Below are positions 1 through 6,251 of a stretch of DNA of 11,619 nucleotides, piece by piece; position 1 is the first letter of the stretch, and the number at the start of each line of letters is the position of its first letter. The DNA is from Streptosporangiaceae bacterium (lineage in GTDB: Bacteria; Actinomycetota; Actinomycetes; Streptosporangiales; Streptosporangiaceae): assembly GCA_030041195.1 (NCBI GenBank), contig JASHOI010000536.1, positions 1-11,619 of the forward strand. Reading direction: 5' to 3'. The notes below the pieces were generated by a model, which did no database searches, was not told the DNA's origin, and saw nothing but the letters and a program-made list of their open reading frames with translations. The translations under genes were made by a program, and so were the position numbers.

Positions 1-488
1 TGGCCGGCGATGTACTGCTGCAGATCCATCTCCAGCGACTCCACTAGCTTCGCCGCAGCCTCCTCGATCAGAGGGAGCGCTGCCTCCGACAGCCCGAATG
101 TCACCACCGCCGCCGCCTGGTCAGCGACGAACGCCGCCGCCATCCCCGCCAGCTCGGCGATCGCCTCCGCCTTCTGCGCCACGATGTAGCCCCCTGCAGC
201 ATCCAGCGCATCCGCCAGTACCGTGCAGCTAGCCACAATCTCATCCACATGCCGCGCGGAAAGCTTCGCCCAGCCCGACATCATCGCTTCCGTCGACACT
301 GACTTATACGCCTTGGCGATCGCCGCGACCGACTCGGTCGCGTCCTGGTGAGTCGTCTGCACCGCTTGCCGGAACTCGCGCACCAGCGACGCGAACTGCC
401 ACACCGTGTCCTCGTTGATGTACGGCCACGGCACCCCGATCGCGTTCAGGAAATCAACCACCGGCAGTGGTAAGTCATCGATCGCCAT
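1..488 (-). CDS. WXG100-like N-terminal domain of a polymorphic toxin (CpnT-type), partial
   Basis: The minus strand reads open from ATG at 488 to the left edge, giving 162 codons with no stop; the C-terminus lies outside. The protein begins MAIDDLPLPVVDFLNAIGVP and is almost wholly helical and alanine-rich. It carries phrases typical of the WXG100-like, CpnT-type N-terminal domain: WPYINEDTVWQFASLVREFR, TTHQDATESV, and later AIAELAGMAAAFVADQAAAV followed by TFGLSEAALPLIEEA. In the family this module precedes long linkers and a toxic C-terminal domain (NADase, nuclease, deaminase and others) and is thought to be exported by type VII-like secretion. The domain call comes from recognising these phrases; the effector cannot be seen. 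The ATG has only a weak purine stretch (GGGG) ahead of it; the frame opens at 530 and contains no better start. Codon 6 is TTA, rare in such genomes, and third positions are less GC-rich than in most neighbours. A small immunity gene would be expected beyond the left edge. Confidence 0.8.
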   Translation of the reverse strand, partial: MAIDDLPLPVVDFLNAIGVPWPYINEDTVWQFASLVREFRQAVQTTHQDATESVAAIAKAYKSVSTEAMMSGWAKLSARHVDEIVASCTVLADALDAAGGYIVAQKAEAIAELAGMAAAFVADQAAAVVTFGLSEAALPLIEEAAAKLVESLEMDLQQYIAG

Positions 489-617
489 TCGGAACCCCGC
501 ATGCTGCAGCCCGCCGCTTCGTCCAGGAAGTCATCACGTTACCTGGCCAGCACTTCTCGTATTACTACATCCTAGAATTACCATGGCTAACACGCTCATA
601 GCAGCTCAGATCGGTAA

Positions 618-641
618 CACCAGCTCGCCCGCGAGCCGGTG
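618..641. repeat. Imperfect 24-bp inverted repeat
   Basis: The arms are CACCAGCTCGC (618-628) and GCGAGCCGGTG (631-641). The second arm's reverse complement is CACCGGCTCGC, so 10 of 11 positions match with a 2-base centre. As RNA it would form a GC-rich stem with a small CCCG loop. It lies 130 bases upstream of the toxin start and about 260 upstream of the pirin start. It could be an operator for a dimeric repressor or a transcription stop; no T-run follows on either strand. Confidence 0.4.
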
Positions 642-764
642 AAGATCACCAGGGATGTTTTCTCACGAAAGGTATAACCACGACAGTCCCTCGTTGGCAT
701 CTGACTCTGGTGGGCAGCGCGCCGTCGCCGCGGGCCGCATCTGCCTATCGTCGGTGTCTGCCGC

Positions 765-860
765 CCGGCGCGACAAGATCGCGCAGCTAAATCCGGCATG
801 ACGAGATCACGCCAGGCACGGCGGCATTGCGCCCGGCATCATGGGATCGCGCGCCAGGCA
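765..860. repeat. Three imperfect direct repeats upstream of the pirin gene
   Basis: Related segments begin at 765, 793 and 833. The best pair is 793-818 and 833-860: both start CCGGCAT, contain a (G/A)GATC core followed by CGC, and end CGCCAGGCA. The 765-787 copy keeps CCGGC, AGATCGCGC and CAG but is more degenerate. Start-to-start distances are 28 and 40 bases, so this is not a regular tandem array. The copies end about 40 bases before the pirin GTG, where a regulator would bind. Chance similarity in GC-rich DNA is possible. Confidence 0.35.
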
Positions 861-901
861 ATACGCCGGAGGGCGTCAGACGGCTCGGACGGAGGAAGCA
901 C

Positions 902-1837
902 GTGAGCACGGTGGATGCGGAGCTTGAGATCGCGGAGCCTAGCGTTAAGGGCACTGATCTTGAGGTGACGGCCGCGCGGGAGGCACAGGTCGGGGATATG
1001 ACCGTGCGCAGGCTGCTGCCGCTGCGGCTGCGCCGGAGCGTCGGGGCGTGGTGCTTCGTCGACCATTACGGGCCGATGTCGGTCGACGGGGTGGTCGGCA
1101 TGCGGGTCCCGCCGCACCCGCACATCGGGCTGCAGACCGTCACGTGGCTGATCTCCGGCAACGTGCTGCACCGGGACAGCCTCGGCAGCGAGCAGATGAT
1201 CAGGCCGGGGCAACTGAACCTGATGACGGCGGGACGGGGCATCGCGCACGCCGAGGAGTCGCCGGTTCAGCATGATCCGCTGCTGCACGGGGTTCAGCTC
1301 TGGGTGGCGCTGCCCGATGCCTCCCGGCACACCGAGCCGATGTTTGCGCATCACGCGGACCTGCCGTCGGTCGGCATCGGCGGCTTCGAGATCACTGTCT
1401 TCGTCGGGTCGCTGGCCGGTACGCGGTCCCCGGCGCTGATGTTCTCCGAGATCGTCGGGGCCGAGCTCGCGGCCGGGCGGGACACCTCAGGGAGCATCCC
1501 GCTCGTCCCCGCGCACGAACACGTCATCTTCGTGGCCGCCGGGGCGGCGGCCGTAGCAGGAATCGTGCTGCGCCTTGGGCAGCTGATGTACCTGGGTGCG
1601 GGGCGGGACCGGGTGATCGTGTCCGCTCCTGCGGGAAGCAGGCTGTTCCTGCTCGGCGGCGTCCCGCTCGGCGAGACGCTGCTGATGTGGTGGAACCTGG
1701 TCGCGCGCACCCCGGACGAGATCGCGGCCGCGGCGGCGGACTGGCGGGCGGGGCGGTTCGCCCCGGTCGCCGACTATGACGGCCCGCCGCTTCCGGCGCC
1801 CCCTCTCGACGTCGGCCGGCTGATCCGCAGGCCATAG
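902..1837 (+). CDS. Pirin-family protein (bicupin)
   Basis: This 311-residue protein is a pirin: two cupin barrels, the N-terminal one binding a metal, usually iron. The metal ligands of the family are all visible: H72 and H74 in PPHPHIGLQTVTW, and H116 and E118 in TAGRGIAHAEE. The conserved segment HRDSLGSEQMIRPGQLNLMT lies between them. The C-terminal half (LFLLGGVPLGE, then VARTPDEI) fits the pirin C-terminal cupin. Some bacterial pirins act as quercetin 2,3-dioxygenases and others as redox-dependent regulatory partners; which applies here cannot be read from the sequence. I start at GTG 902 because GGAGGAAG (891-898) stands at proper spacing; the frame is open to ATG 827, but that added stretch is not pirin-like. 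It appears monocistronic, with a 70-base gap to the sensor kinase. Confidence 0.93.
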   Translation: MSTVDAELEIAEPSVKGTDLEVTAAREAQVGDMTVRRLLPLRLRRSVGAWCFVDHYGPMSVDGVVGMRVPPHPHIGLQTVTWLISGNVLHRDSLGSEQMIRPGQLNLMTAGRGIAHAEESPVQHDPLLHGVQLWVALPDASRHTEPMFAHHADLPSVGIGGFEITVFVGSLAGTRSPALMFSEIVGAELAAGRDTSGSIPLVPAHEHVIFVAAGAAAVAGIVLRLGQLMYLGAGRDRVIVSAPAGSRLFLLGGVPLGETLLMWWNLVARTPDEIAAAAADWRAGRFAPVADYDGPPLPAPPLDVGRLIRRP

Positions 1838-1894
1838 GTCCGCTACGGCGCGAGAGCCGACGTCCTGATATGGCCCGGAATGGCCGGCCTGGCG

Positions 1895-1907
1895 TACGGT
1901 CTCGGTC
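1895..1907 (+). promoter_or_regulatory. Possible -10 element for a leaderless sensor-kinase mRNA
   Basis: TACGGT (1895-1900) fits the actinobacterial TAnnnT -10 form and ends seven bases before the ATG at 1908, the spacing seen when transcription starts at the A of the start codon. No Shine-Dalgarno sequence precedes that ATG, which supports a leaderless transcript. No clear -35 is visible. Confidence 0.4.
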
Positions 1908-3008
1908 ATGGCCGGGCAGATGTGGCGGGCTGTTGCCGTGTTCCGCGTGGTCACGCTCGCCTACGCCGCGTTCCTCATCGTCCGCGACCACCACAGTTAC
2001 GCCCACCCCGCGGGCGGGTTACTTGCGCTCGCGGTCATGTCCGCGTGGACCGTGATCACGGTGATCGCGTATGCCACACCGCGCGGCCGGACCCAGTGGC
2101 TGATCTGCGCCGACGTCGCCGTCGCCGCGCTGCTGGTGCTCAGCACCACGCTGATCGACACCGCGAGCCGGATCAGCGGCGGTGCGCCGACGATTCCCGC
2201 GGCCTGGGCCGCCTCCTGCGTCCTGGCCTGCGCGGTCGCTGGCGGCCCGGTGGCCGGGCTGGCCGGTGCTGCCGTGATAGTGACGGCCGACATCGCCGAG
2301 CGCGGGGCGCTGCCGCAGAGCACGTTCAGCAACGCGGTGCTGCTGCTGATCGCGGGAGGAGTCGGGGGCTACGTGGTGCAGCTTGGGCTGCGCGCCGAGG
2401 CGGTCGTCGACGCGGCGGCCAGGCGCGAGGCCGCGATCGCCGAGCGAGAGCGCATCGCGCGCGGCATCCACGACTCGGTGCTTCAGGTTCTCGCGCTGAT
2501 CAGCGTCAAGGGACGCGAGCTTGGCGGCGAGGCTGCCGAGCTGGCCAGGATGGCGAACGAGCAGGAGAGCGCCTTGCGGTCGTTGGTATCCGGCGCATCC
2601 GTGGGCCAGTCCCGGGCCGGTCTGACCGAGCTCGGCGCGCTGCTGGAACCGCTCGGCAGCCCGGAGGTGACGGTGTCCTGCCCGGCTGGTTCCGTGCTCC
2701 TGCCCGACGCAGCGGCCCGTGCGCTGGCCGCGGCGGCCGCCGAAGCCCTCGACAACGTTCGCAAGCACGCCGGCGCGGGTGCGCAGGCGTGGGTGCTCGT
2801 CGAAGACGACGCCGCCAGCGTGACCGTGAGCATCCGCGACAACGGGATCGGCTTCGCCGAGGGCAGGCTCGCTGAGGCCGCCGAGGCGGGCAGGCTTGGC
2901 GTCGCGCAGTCGATCCTTGGACGGCTCCGGGACGTTGCGGGAAGCGCCCGGCTGACCTCAGCGCCGGGGCAGGGAACCGAGGTGGAGCTGCGTGTCTCAA
3001 GAAGCTGA
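1908..3008 (+). CDS. macS: Membrane sensor histidine kinase, DUF5931/MacS-like
   Basis: This 366-residue protein is a NarL-group sensor kinase. The first ~160 residues hold about five hydrophobic segments (roughly 8-25, 36-56, 64-83, 98-126, 140-160) with little extracellular loop, as in the DUF5931 sensors of actinobacteria. The dimerisation and phosphoacceptor box is ERIARGIHDSVLQVLAL with H188 as the phosphorylated histidine. The ATPase domain follows, with the N box EALDNVRKHA (N283), the G1 box DNGIGF (D311) and a glycine-rich GRLGVAQSILGRL segment near the end. It would phosphorylate the regulator encoded directly downstream, whose start overlaps this gene by 17 bases. Small-loop sensors of this type usually detect changes within the membrane. 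Codon 38 is TTA, very unusual here. The symbol is by similarity to Streptomyces MacS and rests on architecture, neighbour and the operator nearby; the kinase call itself is secure. Confidence 0.85.
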   Translation: MAGQMWRAVAVFRVVTLAYAAFLIVRDHHSYAHPAGGLLALAVMSAWTVITVIAYATPRGRTQWLICADVAVAALLVLSTTLIDTASRISGGAPTIPAAWAASCVLACAVAGGPVAGLAGAAVIVTADIAERGALPQSTFSNAVLLLIAGGVGGYVVQLGLRAEAVVDAAARREAAIAERERIARGIHDSVLQVLALISVKGRELGGEAAELARMANEQESALRSLVSGASVGQSRAGLTELGALLEPLGSPEVTVSCPAGSVLLPDAAARALAAAAAEALDNVRKHAGAGAQAWVLVEDDAASVTVSIRDNGIGFAEGRLAEAAEAGRLGVAQSILGRLRDVAGSARLTSAPGQGTEVELRVSRS

Positions 3009-3684
3009 GCCGCCGCTGCGGGTGCTCATCGTCGACGACCATCCGATATGGCGCCATGGCGTGGCCGCCGGCCTGGAAGAGGCTGGCTGCTCCGTCGCGG
3101 GCACCGCCGGCGACGGGGCCCAGGCGCTGCGGGTGGCCGCCGCCACGCGGCCGCACGTGGTTCTGCTGGATCTGAACCTGCCGGACCTGTCCGGCGCCGA
3201 GGTCACCCGGCGTCTGCTGTCCGCCGACCCATCGGTCCGGGTGGTCATCCTGTCCGCGAGCGGAGAACGGCAGGACGTGCTGGACGCCATGACCGCGGGA
3301 GCGTCCGGCTATCTCATCAAGTCCGCCGAGTTCAGCGAACTGCTGTCGGCGGTGCGGTCTGCCGCGGCTGGTGAGGCAGTGTTTACGCCCGGCCTTGCGG
3401 GGCTGGTCCTCGGCGAGTACCGGAGGCTAGCAGCTGGCGGCGGCCCGGCCGCGAATAGCGCTCGTCAGGCGGTGCAGGCCGAGCCGGCGGCACCCCAGCT
3501 CACCGAGCGAGAGACAGAGGTGCTCAGGCTGGTGGCCAAGGGCCTGACCTACCCGGAGATCGCCGCCCGCCTGGTGCTGTCACCGCGTACCGTCCAGAAC
3601 CACGTCCAGAACACCCTGATCAAGCTCCAGCTGCACAACAAGGCGCAACTCGTGCGTTACGCATTGGAGCAAGGCATCGATTAG
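2992..3684 (+). CDS. macR: NarL/FixJ-type response regulator, MacR-like
   Basis: This 230-residue protein has a receiver domain followed by a LuxR-type helix-turn-helix. The receiver shows the acidic pair D15-D16, the phosphoacceptor D60 (VVLLDLNLPD), S88 in VVILSAS and K110 in GYLIKS. An alanine-rich linker (about 143-165) leads to the DNA-binding domain LTERETEVLRLVAKGLTYPE, then LSPRTVQNHVQNTLIKLQLH, whose recognition helix contains RTVQNHVQN. Start: GTG 2992 with GGTGGAG at 2981-2987; it overlaps the kinase gene, so the two are translationally coupled. Phosphorylated dimers should bind short palindromes, and a strong candidate for its site spans its own stop codon. In Streptomyces coelicolor MacR controls membrane-protein genes, antibiotic production and development. 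Assignment as the MacR orthologue is likely but inferred; membership of the NarL family is certain. Confidence 0.87.
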   Translation: MSQEAEPPLRVLIVDDHPIWRHGVAAGLEEAGCSVAGTAGDGAQALRVAAATRPHVVLLDLNLPDLSGAEVTRRLLSADPSVRVVILSASGERQDVLDAMTAGASGYLIKSAEFSELLSAVRSAAAGEAVFTPGLAGLVLGEYRRLAAGGGPAANSARQAVQAEPAAPQLTERETEVLRLVAKGLTYPEIAARLVLSPRTVQNHVQNTLIKLQLHNKAQLVRYALEQGID

Positions 3685-3697
3685 GTACAAGTACTCA
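3682..3697. promoter_or_regulatory. Near-perfect MacR-box-like operator
   Basis: The 16 bases TAGGTACAAGTACTCA overlap the regulator's stop codon (TAG, 3682-3684). The published Streptomyces MacR box, as I recall it, is TGAGTAC-N2-GTACTCA. Here the right half-site is identical and the left half-site matches in 5 of 7 positions, giving 12 of 14 specified bases with the right 2-base spacer. No other GTAC-N2-GTAC arrangement occurs in the window. It lies 48 bases upstream of the small membrane protein gene, suited to control of the 3745-4997 pair. Confidence 0.65.
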
Positions 3698-3744
3698 GCC
3701 GGATCCGGGTCATCGGGCTCAGGCGCTGCGCCGGCGATCAGATC

Positions 3745-3930
3745 ATGCTGGCGGGCATGGATACCAGCGGCATGCACCACATGACGCCGGGCGGGCCCTA
3801 CCGGGAAAGCTCCGTCTGGACGGTCATCGGCATCACTCTCGCCGTGCTGCTGACCATCGGCGGGCTTGTCGTGGTCGGCTTCACGGTGCTGCTCTTCGTC
3901 GGCCTGAGCCACTACGGGAGCAACAAATGA
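3745..3930 (+). CDS. Small single-span membrane protein with Met/His-rich N-terminus
   Basis: This 61-residue protein has a short polar N-terminus and one long hydrophobic helix (about residues 25-54, WTVIGITLAVLLTIGGLVVV onward), ending in a polar tail. I do not recognise a family. The N-terminal part, MLAGMDTSGMHHMTPGG, is rich in Met and His, a composition sometimes linked to copper binding, though such a short stretch proves nothing. Its stop overlaps the start of the prenyltransferase gene (ATGA at 3927-3930), so the two are co-translated and may function together, for instance as a small accessory subunit. ATG 3745 gives the longest form; ATG 3757 is an alternative, and neither has a good ribosome site. 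Coding status is supported by the hydrophobic design, the overlap and its place behind the MacR-box-like site. Confidence 0.72.
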   Translation: MLAGMDTSGMHHMTPGGPYRESSVWTVIGITLAVLLTIGGLVVVGFTVLLFVGLSHYGSNK

Positions 3931-4997
3931 CCCGCCGGCTGCGCTTCATCATCCTGCTGGCCCGCCCCGCCGTCATCGCCCTGCTGGCGATGTTCACAGC
4001 GACCGGGCTGGCCGAGGCGGGTCACGGGCAGAGCAAGGTCCTGCTGGCCAGAGCGCTGGTCGTGGTCAGCGCGTTCTTGCTTTTCTCCGTTGCCTGCAAT
4101 GACCTCGCGGACGAGGCCATTGACCGGGTCAACCTCCCGGGCCAGCGGCCGCTGGCGGCCGGCGCCCTCGGCCGCACCGAGTTCGCGGCGATCGGAGTGG
4201 TGGCCGGGGTCGTGGCACTCGGCGCCAGTGCGACGCTGCGGTGGCAGGCGGTCGTGGTTACCGCGGCCGGGCTGGCGATCAGCGCCGGCTACTCGCTCCG
4301 GCCGGTCAGGCTCGCCGACCGCGGTGCCGTGGCCGCGATCGTGCTGCCCGCCTGCTACGTGGGCGTCCCGTACCTGACAGGCATCTTCGCGGCCCGAAGC
4401 TCCCTGCGCCCGGGTGAGGAGTTCCTGCTCGCCGGGCTGTACCTGGGTTTCATTGGCCGGATCCTGCTGAAGGACTTCCGCGACGTCCGCGGCGACGCCC
4501 TCTTTGGCAAGCGCACATTCCTGGTCCGTCATGGCCGCCGCTGGACGTGCGCGTTCAGCGCGTGCTGCTGGACGGCGGGAACGGCGGTGATCCTGGCTGC
4601 CGTGCACCGGCCCACCGCTGCGCTGCTGGCCGCCGAGGCGGCATGCCTGGGTGGGGCACTCTGGCTGCTGCGCAGGCTGGCCGCCGCTCCGGGGGCACGC
4701 CGCGACGAGTGCCTGATCTCGGCGATCGCGATCATTGGCCGCGGCGCCGTCATGCTGCTGTTTGCGCACCTGTCGATGACCGAGGCTGGCTGGGCAGGCT
4801 GGCGCTACAACCTCGTCATCGCCACGCTGGGCGTGCTGACCGCCGGCATGGCCGCCTCGATGGCCAGGAACGGCCCCACCACCCGGACCACGGTCCCCTT
4901 CGGGCCGGCGACTGCCGCCTCGGTACCACTACGCTCTCCAACCGCCTGCGCCGACGGCCGGCCGGCGCTTTCCCGCGGCTCGACGTCACGGTGCTAG
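3927..4997 (+). CDS. UbiA-superfamily membrane prenyltransferase
   Basis: This 356-residue polytopic protein carries both Asp-rich signatures of UbiA enzymes: NDLADEAIDRVNLPGQRPLA (N58, D59, D62, D66) and KDFRDVRGD (D183, D186, D190), each chelating Mg2+ and the polyprenyl diphosphate. About eight or nine hydrophobic segments run from residue 7 to ~312, with YSLRP at 122-126 in the position where the family has conserved YS-type loops. Residues ~313-356 form a polar, Thr/Pro/Arg-rich tail unlike a membrane segment. The first motif looks closer to the chlorophyll-synthase, tocopherol and archaeal-lipid type enzymes than to heme O synthase, but the prenyl acceptor cannot be determined. Its start is coupled to the small membrane protein by ATGA, and a strong hairpin lies 48 bases after its stop. 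No quinone, menaquinone or terpene pathway gene is adjacent, so the substrate must come from elsewhere. Control by the upstream two-component system is inferred. Confidence 0.88.
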   Translation: MTRRLRFIILLARPAVIALLAMFTATGLAEAGHGQSKVLLARALVVVSAFLLFSVACNDLADEAIDRVNLPGQRPLAAGALGRTEFAAIGVVAGVVALGASATLRWQAVVVTAAGLAISAGYSLRPVRLADRGAVAAIVLPACYVGVPYLTGIFAARSSLRPGEEFLLAGLYLGFIGRILLKDFRDVRGDALFGKRTFLVRHGRRWTCAFSACCWTAGTAVILAAVHRPTAALLAAEAACLGGALWLLRRLAAAPGARRDECLISAIAIIGRGAVMLLFAHLSMTEAGWAGWRYNLVIATLGVLTAGMAASMARNGPTTRTTVPFGPATAASVPLRSPTACADGRPALSRGSTSRC

Positions 4998-5045
4998 CGT
5001 CGCCGAAGTCACGGATTCACACGTGTCGCTGACGGCACAGGTGAC

Positions 5046-5071
5046 GCTGCCGGGCCGGATGGTCCGGCAGC
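5046..5071 (+). terminator. Strong hairpin terminator after the prenyltransferase gene
   Basis: The arms are GCTGCCGGGCC (5046-5056) and GGTCCGGCAGC (5061-5071), pairing in 11 positions (one G-U) around the tetraloop GGAT. No T-run follows, which is common for actinobacterial terminators. It closes the 3745-4997 unit and insulates the sulfotransferase gene downstream. Confidence 0.65.
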
Positions 5072-5153
5072 ATGGCCGCGATCGCAGCGCCACAGGTCAG
5101 CGCGTTATCCGTGAATCGAAAACCGCTGACCGGGTAGGGGAGGGCTGTAGGGG

Positions 5154-5181
5154 TTTTACCTATCAACAAGCTGGGTATAGT
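5154..5181 (+). promoter_or_regulatory. Promoter candidate for the sulfotransferase gene
   Basis: TATAGT (5176-5181) matches the consensus -10 in five of six positions. TTTTAC (5154-5159), 16 bases upstream, is a modest -35. The segment 5151-5190 is markedly AT-rich compared with its surroundings. Transcription would start near 5188, leaving a ~40-base leader that contains the ribosome site GGGGAG (5217-5222). Confidence 0.6.
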
Positions 5182-5227
5182 GGTTTTTCCCTCGCGCCCG
5201 GCTCGGGCCATTACCTGGGGAGAAGCC

Positions 5228-6211
5228 ATGGCCCTTCCCGACTTCTTCATCGCAGGTGCGCCCAAGGCGGGCACCACAGCGCTGCATGTGGCGCTGGCCC
5301 GGCACCCCTCGCTCTACATGTCGGCGGTCAAGGAGCCCAAGTTCTTCCTCACCGACGGCCCGCCGCCGACCAAGGGCGGCCCGGGCGATGTGCAGACGTA
5401 CCGCGAGCACGTTTGGCGGCGGGACGACTACGAGGCGCTGTTCGACGCGGCGCCCGCCGGTGCGCTGCGCGGCGAGTCGACCCCGTTCTACCTGTACGAC
5501 CGGGACGCGCAGCGTCGCATCCAGCAGCTGATCCCGGACGCCAGGCTGATCGCGATCCTGCGGGACCCGGTGGAGCGGGCGCATTCGAACTGGACCCATC
5601 TCTGGTCGGCCGGCCTGGACCCGATCGGCGACTTCGTCCTGGCCTGCGCCGAGGAACAGCGCAGGATCGAAGCCGGCTGGGCGGATTTCTGGCACTATAC
5701 GGCGCTTGGGCGTTACGGAGAGCAATTGCAGCACCTGTACACGGTGTTCCCCCCGGAGCAGGTCCTGGTGTTCCGCTACCGTGCCCTGATCGAGAATCCG
5801 CCCCAGGTGCTCGACCGGATCTGCGGTTTCCTCGGGGTGCCGCAGGGCGTGCTTGCCGAGGTGCCGCGCGAGAACGTCACCGCCCATCCGCAGGGATCGC
5901 TGCGGCACCGCACCGTGTCCAGGGTGCTGCGCGCAAGCGCGGCGGTGAGCCGCGTGCTGCCGGGCGCGGGCGCGGTGACCGGGTCACTGGAACGGGTCCT
6001 GCAGCAGGACAGCCCGCCCCGGCAGCCCCTGACCTGGGAGCAGCGCCAGGCCCTTATCCCCAAGTTCGAGGCGGATATCAAGCTCCTCGAGAAGATCACC
6101 GGCGAGGACTTCGGCGACTGGCTGCAGCCGCGCGGCGATTCGGGCGGGCTGGTCGGTGCCAGGCCCGCGGGCCAGCGCCAGGCGCGCAACGGCCAGCCCC
6201 GCGAATTCTGA
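5228..6211 (+). CDS. PAPS-dependent sulfotransferase
   Basis: This 327-residue enzyme transfers a sulfuryl group from PAPS to an acceptor, probably a carbohydrate, lipid or secondary metabolite. The 5'-phosphosulfate-binding loop is at the extreme N-terminus: DFFIAGAPKAGTTAL (5-19), K13 being the key lysine. KEPKFF (35-40) has the Glu that serves as catalytic base in NDST-like sulfotransferases. The 3'-phosphate-binding motif is LRDPVERAHSNW (111-122) with R112 and S120. The body resembles the heparan N-sulfotransferase-like bacterial group. The last ~30 residues are a low-complexity Gly/Arg/Gln tail. ATG 5228 is chosen because GGGGAG stands five bases ahead and the family motif begins almost at once; the frame continues upstream, but an earlier start would overlap the promoter. 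It is probably a single-gene unit facing the converging gene at 7157-6252. The acceptor is unknown. Confidence 0.9.
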   Translation: MALPDFFIAGAPKAGTTALHVALARHPSLYMSAVKEPKFFLTDGPPPTKGGPGDVQTYREHVWRRDDYEALFDAAPAGALRGESTPFYLYDRDAQRRIQQLIPDARLIAILRDPVERAHSNWTHLWSAGLDPIGDFVLACAEEQRRIEAGWADFWHYTALGRYGEQLQHLYTVFPPEQVLVFRYRALIENPPQVLDRICGFLGVPQGVLAEVPRENVTAHPQGSLRHRTVSRVLRASAAVSRVLPGAGAVTGSLERVLQQDSPPRQPLTWEQRQALIPKFEADIKLLEKITGEDFGDWLQPRGDSGGLVGARPAGQRQARNGQPREF

Positions 6212-6251
6212 GCAGCCTCCGCCGCTTCCCCGCTTCCTGCTGGACGTTCGG

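Larger units (their letters stand above)
489..901. other. Non-coding, lower-GC interval between toxin and pirin genes
   Basis: I see no credible gene in these 413 bases: the short open frames have no family signature and no ribosome site. The interval separates two divergently read genes, so it should hold a promoter for each. AT-rich patches occur at about 555-590 and 655-680, the latter containing TATAAC at 673-678 on the plus strand (TTATAC on the minus strand). No convincing -35 partner is visible for either. The interval also contains an inverted repeat (618-641) and three imperfect direct repeats (765-860), listed separately. Confidence 0.5.

Noticed and set aside
596..799. A 67-residue minus-strand frame in the toxin-pirin interval
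   Set aside because: No recognisable motif, no ribosome site, and it runs through the inverted repeat; composition does not look coding.
1880..2875. A 331-residue plus-strand frame overlapping the kinase
   Set aside because: Low-complexity Arg/Gly/Ala sequence without motifs; the alternative frame encodes a complete histidine kinase.
5012..5118. Inverted GATTCAC/GTGAATC pair flanking the hairpin after the prenyltransferase gene
   Set aside because: Only seven bases match over a ~90-base separation, too weak to support as a mobile-element boundary, and no transposase is present.
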